DNA of 43,889 nucleotides from F1-120-MAGs118 sp013360535. Its GTDB lineage: Bacteria > Planctomycetota > UBA1135 > GCA-002686595. Below the pieces are notes generated by a model. The model saw nothing but the letters and a program-made list of their open reading frames with translations. It searched no databases and had not been told where the DNA came from. The position numbers and the translations under genes are program-made. Below, piece after piece: positions 1 through 8,730 of this stretch. Positions within the stretch are counted from its first letter, which is position 1, and each line of letters opens with the position of its first letter. The DNA is taken from contig JAPKHC010000033.1 of NCBI GenBank assembly GCA_026647215.1, positions 1-43,889 of the forward strand, written 5' to 3'.

Positions 1-126
1 GCGACCCCACGAACGGGGCAACAAAGACTGCGCATGGAAGCACGGCGGAAGGAGCCTCGCCGAACCCCGAGCCGAGAGATCCAAAACAAGAAGTGCGCCC
101 TTGACGAGGTGAGCCCCTCTCATGGA

Positions 127-217
127 AGCCAGAGCAATTTATTCTGCAAACTGCGGCCGGCGTCGACGGCATAGCCGTCGACGCCGGCCGCAGTTTGCAG
201 AATAAATTGCTCTGGCT
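127..217. repeat. Perfect 44-bp inverted repeat, 3-nt loop
   Basis: Bases 127-170 and 174-217 are exact reverse complements, separated only by ATA. The arms end abruptly: 126 and 218 do not pair. Each arm has an A+T-rich part that includes CAATTTATTCTGCAAACT, unusual for this G+C-rich DNA, and a GC-rich part around a GTCGAC core. The repeat lies 31 nt downstream of the stop of the minus-strand gene ending at 248, where other genes here carry terminator hairpins. It may therefore end transcription, but it is far longer and more perfect than they are and has no U-tract. Other possibilities are a small palindromic mobile element or an assembly or fold-back artefact. The rest of 1-247 shows no gene or other recognisable signal. 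Confidence 0.95.
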
Positions 218-247
218 CGGTATTTCTGGTTGCCGCGCGGAACGTGA

Positions 248-1357
248 CTACGGCAGCAGCGTGAAGCGCAGGCCGTTGGAGAGGCTGGTGGTCTTCGGGG
301 CGGGCGGGTCGCGGAGCCAGGCTTGGGACCAGAAGGTCTGGCCGGCGGCGAGCGGGGTGCCGAGGGCGGTGGGGTTGGAGGCGATCCAGCCGAGGAAATC
401 GAGCGAGAGCGAGCCGTCGCACTGGCCGGCGGTGCCGGACGTCGACTGCGTGAGTGTGCGCTGCGTCGGCGCCTTGACGCACAGGAAGCTCGAGCTGCCC
501 GGCGCCCAGGCTTGAGCGAGCTCGCCGGAGATCGAATAGAAGAGGATGCCGGAGCGCTGGCCCTCGGCGCTGGTGCAGGAGAGCGTGAAGCCGCTGGTGG
601 CGGCGGCGCTCGGCGTGCCCGTGGCGCCCATCACGGGGACGCAGCCGGCGCTGGTGGTGCCGGCCGTGCAGAAGACGACCGGGACGGAGACGCTGGTGTC
701 GCGAATCTCGAAGTTGTCGATGCCCGGCGAGCCGTAGCTCGCGATACCGACGTTGTTGGAGAGCAGCGGCGCGAGCGGCGAGGCGAGCACGCCGGCGAGC
801 TGGAAGTGCTCGTCCACGGTGCCGTCGAAGTTGCTGTCGATGTCGAGGTTCGCGATGTCGCCGTTGTTCGTGAAGTAGGCCGTCATGCGGCCCGAGGGAA
901 TCGGAGTGGCGAGGTTGAAGAAGCCAGGCGAGCCCCAGCTCGAGCCCGCATTGACGCCGTACCAGAAGAACACGCGGTCGTAGAGCCCGTCGCCGTTGTT
1001 GTCCTGCACCTTGAGGAAAGCGCCGAGCCAGTCCGTGCGCGCGCCGAGCAGCACGCCGACATAGAACAGGTTGGGGCCCTGGATGCGCGGCAGGAAGTCG
1101 ACCGTGACCTTCTGGTTGCGCCAGTCGGCATTGGCGGAGTTGTGCATCGCCCAGTGGTGGTCGCCGCCCGTCGAATAGGCCTGTCCGTTCGAGATCAGGA
1201 ACGTGCCGTTCTGCACGGTCCAGTCGCCGCCCATGGCGCCGTTGGGGCGGTTGAAGTCGTCACTCCACAGGCCCTGGGCGAGGGCGGGAACGGTGAGGCA
1301 GAGCGTGGCGAGGGCGGCGAGGGGGCTGCGGGGGATCGAGGGGCTCATGGAGAGCAT
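248..1357 (-). CDS. Secreted LamG-like protein with shared Cys-rich C-terminal domain
   Basis: A 369-aa exported protein of unknown function. Residues 1-28 are a signal peptide ending in ALA-Q. The start may instead be the Met three codons further on (1348). Residues 29-225 look like a LamG/concanavalin-type jelly roll: the opening DDFNRPNGA followed by a Trp-rich beta pattern is typical of Planctomycetota carbohydrate-binding-like modules. An Asp/Asn-rich NNGDGLYD loop could bind calcium. Residues 230-369 are the C-terminal domain shared by eight proteins in this window, in its longer variant (markers SGILFYS, CVKAPTQRT and CDG, tail RFTLLP). The four conserved Cys are present, plus one extra. 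No catalytic residues are recognised. The protein is probably surface-bound or extracellular. The fold assignments are inferred from pattern only. Confidence 0.88.
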   Translation of the reverse strand: MLSMSPSIPRSPLAALATLCLTVPALAQGLWSDDFNRPNGAMGGDWTVQNGTFLISNGQAYSTGGDHHWAMHNSANADWRNQKVTVDFLPRIQGPNLFYVGVLLGARTDWLGAFLKVQDNNGDGLYDRVFFWYGVNAGSSWGSPGFFNLATPIPSGRMTAYFTNNGDIANLDIDSNFDGTVDEHFQLAGVLASPLAPLLSNNVGIASYGSPGIDNFEIRDTSVSVPVVFCTAGTTSAGCVPVMGATGTPSAAATSGFTLSCTSAEGQRSGILFYSISGELAQAWAPGSSSFLCVKAPTQRTLTQSTSGTAGQCDGSLSLDFLGWIASNPTALGTPLAAGQTFWSQAWLRDPPAPKTTSLSNGLRFTLLP

Positions 1358-1398
1358 CTCAGCGTCACCGCCGGGGCCGCGTTCGCTGCAAAGTCCGC

Positions 1399-1440
1399 AA
1401 AAAAGCGCGCGAGGGCTCGCCGACGGGCGAAACCCTCGCG
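1399..1440 (-). terminator. Canonical intrinsic terminator of the beta-helix gene
   Basis: On the minus strand a stem (1433-1440 with 1408-1415, eight GC-rich pairs, plus an inner 5-bp stem) is followed by six Ts (As 1399-1404 on the plus strand). It lies 20 nt after the stop at 1461. It is the only hairpin found in the window with a clear U-tract. Confidence 0.75.
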
Positions 1441-1460
1441 AGAGTACCGGCTGAATTGCG

Positions 1461-2735
1461 TCAGCGAACGATCACGGGCACCGAGTTGGTGCGGACGAAC
1501 GTGCCGCCGAACGGAGCGAGGCTCACGGAGCCCTGCCACAGGTAGCGCGTGCCGAGCGGATCCGAGGGAGAGATCGTCACGACCTTGTCGACGAACCCCG
1601 TCGCCGGGATGGCGCCGAGCGCAAATTGCGCGAGCGCGTCGACGAGCATCGGAATCGGACCGGGGCCTGCGAAGAGCACCGGCTGGCGACCACGTTCGAG
1701 CGTGGCGAGCAGTCCAATCGGCCCGCGCAGGCGCAGGACCACCTGCGTCCCGGGCTGGCCGCCGCCGATGCGCTCGAGCGTCGGGTCCGCCGGCACGGCC
1801 AGCGTCGCACCTCCAGCAGGGGCGTAGATCATGGGATTGGGCCACACGCTGTTGTAGGTGGCGAGCGAAGCGCCGGAATAGCGCGCCGTGCTGCCCGCGT
1901 CGACGACGAGCGCGCTGCCATTGGGGCCCTGCTCGCCGTAATAACTCGGCTGGCCCGGCCGCCCGCCGCGGATGATGTCGCCGCGCGAGCCGGCGATCAC
2001 GACCGACGAATTCTCCCGCACATGGATCGCGGCGCCGCCCGCGCCGGCCCACGTGTTGTCGCAGATCCAGCGCGCGTCGCTGCCGTCGCCACCTTCGATG
2101 CTCGTGCCCGCGACGTGAACCGAGCTCTGGCCGCGCACGAGCAGGCCGATGCCACCCGGAGCGAGGTCGTACGCGCACGAGCTCACCTCGCCCATGCCGC
2201 CACCGAGCAGCGTGCAGCGCACGAACTCGGCGCGCGAACCCTGGACCGAAACTGCGTTGGCGCCGGGCGTGAATGCGGAGCCGTTGCCGTCGCGCGCGGC
2301 GACGAACGTCGAGCGGTACACGCGCAGGTCGGCCGACTGCACGACCTCGAAGGCCGGGGGGCTTCCGGCCGCGGAATTGCTCGACGGCACGGCCACCTGC
2401 ACGTGCTGCAGGATCACGGTGCCGACGCAATAGGTCACGGCGAGCTCCTCCGTCTGGAACCCCGAGACGACCGCCACCTGCCCCGCCGGCACGCCAGTGA
2501 TGTCGAGCACGGGGGCGCGTACGCCGTCATCGCACAGGATCGAGATGCCTTTCGAGAGCACCGTGCCCGCGTAATTGCCGGCGCGCACGATCAAGACATC
2601 ACCGGGCGAGACGGCCGCGACCGCGGAGGGCAGGTCGTTGAAATTCGCGGGACCGTTGTCGTCCACGAAGTACTGATTCTGGGCCGAGGCGACCGTCGCG
2701 AGCAGGCCACCGAGCGCAAACGAGGCGAGTCTCAT
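1461..2735 (-). CDS. Secreted right-handed beta-helix protein
   Basis: A 424-aa exported protein. The Met at 2735 is chosen because it opens a clean signal peptide (MRLASFALGG... ending ASA-Q) and has AGGA about 11 nt upstream; the frame stays open further upstream without signs of coding. After the signal the protein begins YFVDDNG, then a DLPSAVAAVSPGD segment. That is the usual entry of pectate-lyase-like beta-helix proteins, where a first rung on what is set up for expression as GDVLIVRAGNY follows. Short repeated beta rungs continue to about residue 300, and a beta-rich tail closes the protein. It lacks the Cys-rich C-terminal domain of its neighbours and ends VPVIVR. No catalytic site is recognisable. 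A role in polysaccharide binding or the cell surface is inference. Confidence 0.85.
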   Translation of the reverse strand: MRLASFALGGLLATVASAQNQYFVDDNGPANFNDLPSAVAAVSPGDVLIVRAGNYAGTVLSKGISILCDDGVRAPVLDITGVPAGQVAVVSGFQTEELAVTYCVGTVILQHVQVAVPSSNSAAGSPPAFEVVQSADLRVYRSTFVAARDGNGSAFTPGANAVSVQGSRAEFVRCTLLGGGMGEVSSCAYDLAPGGIGLLVRGQSSVHVAGTSIEGGDGSDARWICDNTWAGAGGAAIHVRENSSVVIAGSRGDIIRGGRPGQPSYYGEQGPNGSALVVDAGSTARYSGASLATYNSVWPNPMIYAPAGGATLAVPADPTLERIGGGQPGTQVVLRLRGPIGLLATLERGRQPVLFAGPGPIPMLVDALAQFALGAIPATGFVDKVVTISPSDPLGTRYLWQGSVSLAPFGGTFVRTNSVPVIVR

Positions 2736-2860
2736 GGTTTCCGAGTCCTGAAGAGGGGAACGCAGGTCGGGTGAGCGGGCGCGTGGGTCGTGCCCGAGCT
2801 CTGGAGACGAGCCTACGCAGGTGCGCTCGGAGCGCAACCGTCCCACCGGCTTGTCATGCG

Positions 2861-4006
2861 TCAGCGCTCGACTGCGAGGCGCGCGCGGCGTTCGGCGAGC
2901 AGCAAGTCGACCATGCGGCCGTAGCTCTTCACGCCGTGGACCTGCCCCTGCGCCCTGAGGTAGGTGTCGTTCACCGTCGTCGAGACCTCGCGCACGCGCG
3001 CGGCGACTTTCGTTTTCGGCTTCCAGAACTCCGCCATCGCCGCGCTGTCGCGCTTGACGCCCTCGGGACGTTCCTTCGAGAGCTGCGTCGCCTTCTCCGC
3101 ATCGACGGCCGCGAGGCTGCGCTGCAGGTGCAGGTACGCCATCAGCGACACCGAGTACGCGAGCTCCGCGTCGCCGCTGGTCGAGCCGACGCGCACGGCG
3201 ATGTAATTGGCCTCGTCCTCGCGTGCGAAGCCGCGCTCGTGCGCGACTTCGTGCAAGGCGCTGAAGAGCCGCTGCGGCGCCGGTGGAAGCGAATTGACGT
3301 GCGGCTCTCCGGTGAACGGCCAATAGATGCCTGAAATCCCGCCGAGCGTCATCAGCGGCGACGCGAGCGCCTCGCGCAGCACGGGAGACGGGCCCGCGAG
3401 TCGCGATTCGAGCTCCGCTGCCTGTTCGTAGGCCGCCGTGAGGCGCAAACGAAGGCTCTCGAGTCGCGTGTCGAGCTCGACCAAGCCGCTCGAATCCTCT
3501 TTCAACTTCGCGCGCCACTCGCTTGTGCGCTCGAGCCACTCGCGCGCCGCCGCCTCGAGCTCCGCCACCTCCGCCGGCCGCACGTCGAGCCCGGTGCCGT
3601 GCGCGTAGGGGAGGCGCGCGTAGTGGAAGGCCCACGTGAACACGTACACGACCCAGATCCAGCTCGAAAGCCGCACGAATCCGAGCAAGTCGCGCAACAG
3701 GCGCTCGAGCCGCCGCTCCCCGCGTCGCGTCAGCGCGCGCACGAGCAGCACGCCTCGCACCAGCACGAACGTGAGCAGCGCAACGAGCACGAGCTCACCC
3801 ACCGACCACGGCGACAAGCCGCTCAGCGCGCTCTGCACGCTGCGGATCCACGGATACAGCCCGCGCGAATACAGCGCTTCCGTCCACTCCGGCTGCACCC
3901 CCGCGAGCCAACGCAGCGCGCCCGTCAGTCCCGCCGCCGCGAGCGCGATCCCCGTCGCCCTCCCGGCCTTGCTCCACGCCTCTTTCGCCGCTTCCTTCGC
4001 CGTCAC
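2861..4006 (-). CDS. DUF3810-family membrane protein with HExxH motif
   Basis: A 381-aa protein starting at GTG. Hydrophobic segments lie at about 17-35, 70-90 and 112-128. Between them is the family pattern YSRGLYPWI...SPWSVGE. A charged helical stretch (145-205) precedes a soluble region with HEVAHERG at 252-259 and EDEAN at 263-267. HExxH plus a following Glu is a zinc-peptidase-type signature, and family members are described as putative zinc metallopeptidases of unknown substrate. The active site would face outside if the helices are membrane-spanning. The gene lies back-to-back with lipA (78 nt between starts), so both promoters must sit in that short gap. The family call rests on motif and layout. 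A proteolytic role is inferred. Confidence 0.85.
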   Translation of the reverse strand: MTAKEAAKEAWSKAGRATGIALAAAGLTGALRWLAGVQPEWTEALYSRGLYPWIRSVQSALSGLSPWSVGELVLVALLTFVLVRGVLLVRALTRRGERRLERLLRDLLGFVRLSSWIWVVYVFTWAFHYARLPYAHGTGLDVRPAEVAELEAAAREWLERTSEWRAKLKEDSSGLVELDTRLESLRLRLTAAYEQAAELESRLAGPSPVLREALASPLMTLGGISGIYWPFTGEPHVNSLPPAPQRLFSALHEVAHERGFAREDEANYIAVRVGSTSGDAELAYSVSLMAYLHLQRSLAAVDAEKATQLSKERPEGVKRDSAAMAEFWKPKTKVAARVREVSTTVNDTYLRAQGQVHGVKSYGRMVDLLLAERRARLAVER

Positions 4007-4084
4007 GATCGCCCCACGCTAGCAGCATCCGCCGGCCCCGCGGTCGCCTGTGCTATCCTCCCGCGTTCCGACGCGAGCCCCAAC

Positions 4085-5032
4085 GTGAGCGAACAACACC
4101 CCGAATCATCGGGCCCGGTGAAGCCGGAGCCGATCCCGCTGAAGAGCAAGAAGCCGTCGTGGCTCAAGGTTCCGTTGCCGGGCGGCGAAGGCTACACGCG
4201 ACTCAAGTCGCTGACGCAGGAGCTCAAGCTCCACACGGTCTGCCAGGAGGCGCGCTGCCCGAACATCGGCGAGTGCTGGAAGGGCGAGCACGCGACGATG
4301 ACGCTGATGGTGCTTGGGGACGAGTGCACGCGCCGTTGCCGCTTCTGCGCGGTCAAGACCGTGCTGAAGGCCGCGCCGCCCGATCCGGACGAGCCCGCGC
4401 ACGTCGGTCAGGCCGTCGCCGCGATGAAGCTCGGCTACGTCGTGATCACGTCCGTCGACCGCGACGACCTGCCCGACGGCGGTTCCGGTCATTACGCGCA
4501 GTGCATCCGCGAGATCCGCACGCGCGCGAGCGACACCGTGATCGAGACGCTCATTCCCGATTACCAGGGGGAGCAGCTCGCCACGCTGATGGCGGCCGCA
4601 CCCGACGTGCTCGGCCACAACGTCGAAGTCGTCTCGCGCCTGCAGCGCAAGATCCGCGACCCGCGCTGCTCCTTCGAACGCTCGCTCGAGACCCTGCGCG
4701 GCGCCAAGCGCCTGCAGCCCGACGTCTTCACCAAGTCCTCGATCATGCTCGGCCTCGGCGAGACCCACGACGAGCTCGTCGAGTCGATGGAGCTGCTGCG
4801 CGGCGCCGGCGTCGACTTCCTCACACTCGGCCAGTACCTGCGCCCGACCGCCCAGCACGCCCCCGTGCGCGAGTGGGTGAACCCCGAGCGCTTCTTCGAC
4901 CTGCAGCTCCTCGGCGAAAAACTCGGCTTCAAGTACGTCGCCTCCGGCCCGCTCGTGCGCTCCTCCTACAAGGCCGGCGAGTTCTTCGCCGCCCGCCTCG
5001 TCCGCGAGCGCCGCGCGCAGCAGCTGGGCTGA
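4085..5032 (+). CDS. lipA: Lipoyl synthase
   Basis: Radical-SAM enzyme that inserts two sulfurs into protein-bound octanoyl groups, making the lipoyl cofactor of E2 and GcvH proteins in the cytoplasm. The GTG at 4085 gives 315 aa, the usual length; the reading frame stays open upstream but that part is not LipA-like. The auxiliary-cluster cysteines are C53, C58 and C64 (CQEARCPNIGEC). The radical-SAM CxxxCxxC is C81, C85, C88 (CTRRCRFC). The C-terminal RSSY serine ligand is at 292-295. All key residues are present. No lipB/lipM octanoyltransferase is adjacent. The 2-oxoacid dehydrogenase operon 7.5 kb downstream encodes an E2 with two lipoyl domains, an obvious client. A TGTGCTATCCT stretch about 20 nt upstream could be an extended -10 element, but this is weak. 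Confidence 0.97.
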   Translation: MSEQHPESSGPVKPEPIPLKSKKPSWLKVPLPGGEGYTRLKSLTQELKLHTVCQEARCPNIGECWKGEHATMTLMVLGDECTRRCRFCAVKTVLKAAPPDPDEPAHVGQAVAAMKLGYVVITSVDRDDLPDGGSGHYAQCIREIRTRASDTVIETLIPDYQGEQLATLMAAAPDVLGHNVEVVSRLQRKIRDPRCSFERSLETLRGAKRLQPDVFTKSSIMLGLGETHDELVESMELLRGAGVDFLTLGQYLRPTAQHAPVREWVNPERFFDLQLLGEKLGFKYVASGPLVRSSYKAGEFFAARLVRERRAQQLG

Positions 5033-5044
5033 GCGCGCGTCGGA

Positions 5045-5686
5045 TCAGTCCGGCGTGGGCTCGGAGAGTTCGAGCGAGTCGGAGAAGGCGCGGAAGAGGG
5101 GGTAGTTGGTGGCGAAGGTGCCGGGGGTGGCGATGAACTCGAGCACGTAGCCGATGCGCTCGCGCACGACGTATTCGAGCTGGACCTCGTAGTCGAGGCC
5201 GTCCCAGTTGACGGTGCCGCGGGCGCCCAGGCGCGGGTTGTTGTCGAGGAGCTTGTGCGGCAGGTCGGGGTGCAGGAGCGAGTGCTCGAACTGGAACGAG
5301 CGCGCGTCGGAGACGACGTGGCGGCGGATGGCCGAAACCGAGACCGCGTTGGCGATGGCCTGGCCTTCGAGCTCGCTCCAGACCTTGGGCAGTTCGAAGA
5401 CGGTCTTGTGCAGGGTGCCGTTGGGCAGGTCGTCGTCGAGCTCGCCGAGCATCGTCCAGTCGTTCGGAACCTGCGCGCGCCAGCCGTGCGCGGCGCGCTC
5501 GAAGGGCGGTGGGACGGCTTGCGGCGCAGCGGCCACGGGCGCGGGTTCCGGGGCGGGAGAGGCCGGGCTCGTCTCGATGGGCGCAGCGGGAGGCTCGAGC
5601 GGTGCTGCACGCGGGGCGGTGCAGCTCGCGAGCATCAGGCCACCGAGCAGGGGGAGCGGAACGAGGACGAGGGCGGGCGTGCGCAT
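5045..5686 (-). CDS. Putative lipoprotein, PsbP/Mog1-like domain possible
   Basis: A 213-aa protein. The start at 5686 opens a signal peptide with a lipobox (LMLASC, Cys about residue 21), so it should be a lipoprotein. A Pro/Ala-rich linker follows to about residue 60. The rest (HGWRAQVPNDWTML onward, ending in a predicted helix before LELSEP) has the order seen in PsbP/Mog1-fold proteins: an opening phrase with P-x-W, long strands and a terminal helix. This is a weak resemblance and no function is proposed. It converges on lipA with only 12 nt between stop codons, so no separate terminator fits there. The membrane-protein gene upstream (5739-6434) is in the same direction, 52 nt away, so the two may be co-transcribed. 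Confidence 0.8.
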   Translation of the reverse strand: MRTPALVLVPLPLLGGLMLASCTAPRAAPLEPPAAPIETSPASPAPEPAPVAAAPQAVPPPFERAAHGWRAQVPNDWTMLGELDDDLPNGTLHKTVFELPKVWSELEGQAIANAVSVSAIRRHVVSDARSFQFEHSLLHPDLPHKLLDNNPRLGARGTVNWDGLDYEVQLEYVVRERIGYVLEFIATPGTFATNYPLFRAFSDSLELSEPTPD

Positions 5687-5738
5687 GTCGGGATCACCGG
5701 GACGACGTGGGATCGGCGTCGAAGGTTGCGAGCGTAGC

Positions 5739-6434
5739 TCAGCGCGGGCGCCAGTGCGCGTCGGGATCGCGGCCGGAGAGGGAGCGGACGACCATCCAGA
5801 GGTAGGAGGGGACGACGACGAGCGAGAGCGGGCCGACAAGGGACGTGACGACCCAAAGGATGGTGTGCGTGGCGTCGTTCACGTGCTCGATCGGGTTCTC
5901 GCGGTCGATGCCGGCCATCAGCTGGAGCGCCGCGTGCTCGAGATTGAGTTGCTGCAGCACGACGAGGATCCCGCACACCGGCAGGAACGTGAGCACGAGC
6001 GCCCGCGGTGCGCTGCAGTTGGCTCCGCGCCGGAGGAATCGCGCCAACAGCGCGACGCGCCAGCACGCGACGATCGCGAGGAACCACAGGTTCAGCGAGA
6101 TGGCCACACCGACCGGGTACATGCGCTCGACCGGCACGGCGTACAGCCACGCGAGCGGCGACGTGAGCGAGACGACGGCGAGGAGCGTCACGTACTTCTG
6201 GCGGTTGGCGCGCAGCGGCAGGAGCAGGAGCCACAGGAGCGCACTCAGCGCAAACACGTAAACCACCGAGCCCAGCCCCGACTTCTGCGCCGCTCCCGCC
6301 GTCGGATGGTCCCAATAGCGCCCGATTCCGGCGATCCACGCGCACAGGACTCCGAGCGCCGCGTCGCGCGCTCCCAGCTCGCGATACTCGTCGGCACCGA
6401 GGCGGAAGAAGACCAGCCTTGCGAGCTTCGTCAT
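5739..6434 (-). CDS. Polytopic membrane protein of unknown function
   Basis: A 231-aa protein with about five hydrophobic segments: around 25-38 (weak), 55-73, 82-100, 108-128, 142-162 and 190-215. Charged residues fall between them. No transporter or enzyme motif is recognised. The first 20 residues (MTKLARLVFFRLGADEY) are amphipathic and probably cytoplasmic. The gene lies 49 nt after the FRG-domain gene and 52 nt before the lipoprotein gene, all on the minus strand, consistent with a three-gene operon. A membrane location is well supported by composition. Anything further would be guesswork. Confidence 0.75.
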   Translation of the reverse strand: MTKLARLVFFRLGADEYRELGARDAALGVLCAWIAGIGRYWDHPTAGAAQKSGLGSVVYVFALSALLWLLLLPLRANRQKYVTLLAVVSLTSPLAWLYAVPVERMYPVGVAISLNLWFLAIVACWRVALLARFLRRGANCSAPRALVLTFLPVCGILVVLQQLNLEHAALQLMAGIDRENPIEHVNDATHTILWVVTSLVGPLSLVVVPSYLWMVVRSLSGRDPDAHWRPR

Positions 6435-6483
6435 GCAGCCACCACGGTAGCGACGACCTGAGGCGGTGCGTCTTCCGCCCGTT

Positions 6484-7269
6484 TCACTCGCCGAAGAAGA
6501 AGCCGCGCAACTCGCGGCACAGGCCGGGGAGCTCGGGGAAGATCAGCGACTCGGTGATGCCGGCGCGCGAGAGCTGGAGGCGCACGTCGACGACGTCGCT
6601 GCGGTCGATCACCAGCCGGCGCAGGCAGCCCTTCTTGCCGGAGCTCTCCGCAAGTTCGTCGAGCGAGTTGCGCGCGGAGCCGTGGATCGTGAACACGCCG
6701 CGTTGCGCCTGGATGCGCGCGTTGGAGTGCACGGGCAGGATCGCGACGGCGGGGGCGGGGCGTTGCCGGGGATCGCCGCCCGGGCGCCAGCGCTCGACGC
6801 TCGCTTCTCCTGCGGCGGGCAAGGCGAAATCGCCCAGTGCCTGCTGGCCGAGCCACCAGGGGTTGGCGATCCAGACGCACGCGTCGGCATCCCCGCGAGC
6901 GTCGCGCACGGCGAAGTAGAGCGCGACGAGGTAGCTCTCGGTCCAGTCGAGCAGCCGCGTCGGCAGCCCATGGTGCTGCATCTCGAACAGCCACTCCCAG
7001 TCGTCGCCCGGAACGTGGTCGAGGTAGCGCCGCGCGCGCCGCTTGAAGAGCTCGAGCAGCTCCGCCTCGCTGTAGTGCTCGGCTCCGATGCCTTGCACTC
7101 CGCGTGTGCGGAAGAGCGTCGGCTCGAGCTTCCAGCGCGTGTCCGCGTGGCCGCGGAACCACGGCTGCAGGTACCACTCGGCGCCCGCGGGCGTCCATTC
7201 CGTGACGATCGCCTCGACGCGCTCGACGAACTCAGCCAAGCCACGCACTCGCTGCTCGAAGATCGGCAT
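6484..7269 (-). CDS. FRG-domain protein
   Basis: A 261-aa cytoplasmic protein. The start at 7269 (MPIFEQR) is preferred over the in-frame Met at 7398, because the upstream part is low-complexity and would run up to the divergent secreted-protein gene at 7401. The FRG signature is clear: WFRGHAD at residues 37-43, then a helical stretch, then QHHGLPTRLLDWT at 98-110 followed by ALYFAV. These are the two most conserved blocks of the family. The FRG domain is widespread in bacteria and has no established biochemical role; some members sit in toxin or phage-defence settings, but no such partner is visible here. It may be co-transcribed with the membrane protein and lipoprotein genes downstream. 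Confidence 0.88.
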   Translation of the reverse strand: MPIFEQRVRGLAEFVERVEAIVTEWTPAGAEWYLQPWFRGHADTRWKLEPTLFRTRGVQGIGAEHYSEAELLELFKRRARRYLDHVPGDDWEWLFEMQHHGLPTRLLDWTESYLVALYFAVRDARGDADACVWIANPWWLGQQALGDFALPAAGEASVERWRPGGDPRQRPAPAVAILPVHSNARIQAQRGVFTIHGSARNSLDELAESSGKKGCLRRLVIDRSDVVDVRLQLSRAGITESLIFPELPGLCRELRGFFFGE

Positions 7270-7400
7270 GGCGTCGGACGGTAGTCGAACGATTGGCCCG
7301 CCGTCGAGCCTTGCCGCGGTGTGACCCGCGCGTGTGCGCTGGCTAGGGGCATCGAGGCGCCCGCTCGGGCGCCGTGGCGTCCAGAAGAGGAACTTCATCC

Positions 7401-8585
7401 ATGCTCGCGCACTGCATTCGATTCGGGGCCGCCGCGGTGGCCGTGGTGGCGGGTTCGACGCTCGCGTTCGCTCAGATCCTCGCGGGTCCGCTCTCGAACC
7501 AGCCCGACAGGGGCCTGTGGTACGTGGACGTCGCGAGCGGGGATCGCGTGCGCGTCTGCAATCAGGGCTCGAGCGCGCTCGCCGTCGATGACGCGGGGGG
7601 GCGCGTGTTCTTCGTGCAGGGCTCGCAGCTGATGCAGTGGAACTACGGGAGCGCGCTCGACGGCGCGACTACGCTCGGCACGCTGACGCGCGCGGGCGGC
7701 GGGGTGATCCAGTGCATCGGGCTCGCCTGGGGCGGTGGGCGGCTGTTCGCGACCTTGAGCGACGCTCAGCTCGTCTACGAAGTTCCGCTTCCCTCGCTCG
7801 TCGTCACGCCTGTGCAGGCCTTGGCCTCGGTTCAGCCCGCCGAAGGGCTCTCGTTCGATGCCGCGACCGGCCTGTTCTACGCGGCGCACGAGGTCGTCGG
7901 GCCGCTGGGGTTCGCGGCCGACCTGTACTCGATCGATCTCCTCGGCGCCGGCGCCACCCAGTTCGTGGCCCAGATCCCCGGCGACGGCGACAGCGTGTGC
8001 GTCGGCAACGGCGTCGCGTACTTGATGTCGGAGACCGGCGGTCGGATCACGAGCTACGACCTCTCGACGGGAACACTGAATCCCAGTGCGCTGATCGCGC
8101 CGTGGCCCTACGGCGTGTTCGATTGCGGCTCGGAGTTCGCGCCGAGCCTCGTGCCACCCGCGGCGCCGCGCATCTACTGCCAAGCGACACCCTCGAACAA
8201 CTGTGCGCCGATTCTCACCACGACCGGCGTTCCGCGTGTCAGTGGTGTCTCCAACTTCATGCTCCGTCACCAGCGCATGCTCCCGGGATCGACCGTGCGC
8301 GGCCACTACTCGCTCACGGGGCGCTCTCCCGCTCCGTTCCAGTCCGGGATTCGCTGCATCTCGGGCCCGATCTTCCCCCTGACCCCGATGCTGGGCCCCG
8401 CGACCACGCAATACTGCGACAACACCCTGCTGCTCGATTTCAATGCCGTGATCGCCGCGGGCACGAATCCCGCCCTGGTCGTCGGCCAGACCGTCTGGTA
8501 CCAGGCGACCGTGCTCCCGCCTGCGGGCTCCCCGCAGCGACAACTGCAATTCTCGGCGGGGGTCGAATTCACGATCCAGCCGTGA
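7401..8585 (+). CDS. Secreted beta-propeller-like protein with variant C-terminal domain
   Basis: A 394-aa exported protein. Met at 7401 opens a signal peptide ending LAFA-Q. Residues 26-255 contain repeated short beta segments (LAVDDAGGRVFFV, LSFDAATGLFYAA, DLYSID, ITSYDLSTG), the look of a WD/YVTN-type propeller with about five or six blades. Residues 260-394 are the shared C-terminal domain, but the most divergent copy in the window. The four cysteines (260, 268, 319, 339) and the tail VEFTIQP are kept. The central GLLFYG strand is replaced by RGHYSLTG, and no PIRRT block is seen. No enzyme motif is recognised. The stop codon lies inside the first stem of a double hairpin. Confidence 0.85.
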   Translation: MLAHCIRFGAAAVAVVAGSTLAFAQILAGPLSNQPDRGLWYVDVASGDRVRVCNQGSSALAVDDAGGRVFFVQGSQLMQWNYGSALDGATTLGTLTRAGGGVIQCIGLAWGGGRLFATLSDAQLVYEVPLPSLVVTPVQALASVQPAEGLSFDAATGLFYAAHEVVGPLGFAADLYSIDLLGAGATQFVAQIPGDGDSVCVGNGVAYLMSETGGRITSYDLSTGTLNPSALIAPWPYGVFDCGSEFAPSLVPPAAPRIYCQATPSNNCAPILTTTGVPRVSGVSNFMLRHQRMLPGSTVRGHYSLTGRSPAPFQSGIRCISGPIFPLTPMLGPATTQYCDNTLLLDFNAVIAAGTNPALVVGQTVWYQATVLPPAGSPQRQLQFSAGVEFTIQP

Positions 8586-8624
8586 CGCGCGGGGTGCGTC
8601 ACGTGGGGCTTACGGAAAAGCCCC
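8581..8624 (+). terminator. Tandem hairpins after the propeller gene
   Basis: Stem 1 is 8581-8588 with 8596-8603 (8 bp, perfect) and contains the stop codon of the preceding gene. Stem 2 is 8605-8610 with 8619-8624 (6 bp, perfect). There is no long T-run, so this may stabilise the mRNA end or act with Rho rather than as a classical terminator. Confidence 0.55.
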
Positions 8625-8730
8625 GTTGACGGTGGGGCGGGCCGAGGTACGAAGGGAGCCAGCTCCCGGCGTTCCCCGGCCCTCCGCCTCTCGTGGGACC
8701 GGCTCCAGCCGCGCGGGAGCGGAGGTTTCG

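Noticed and set aside
127..217. Hairpin telomere or telomere-resolution site
   Set aside because: The symmetry stops at 127 and 217. Reading through a closed chromosome end would continue as a mirror image, and no protelomerase gene is seen.
6484..7398. Longer FRG-domain protein starting at 7398
   Set aside because: The extra 43 residues are low-complexity and would reach within 3 nt of the opposite gene's start; the Met at 7269 fits the domain.
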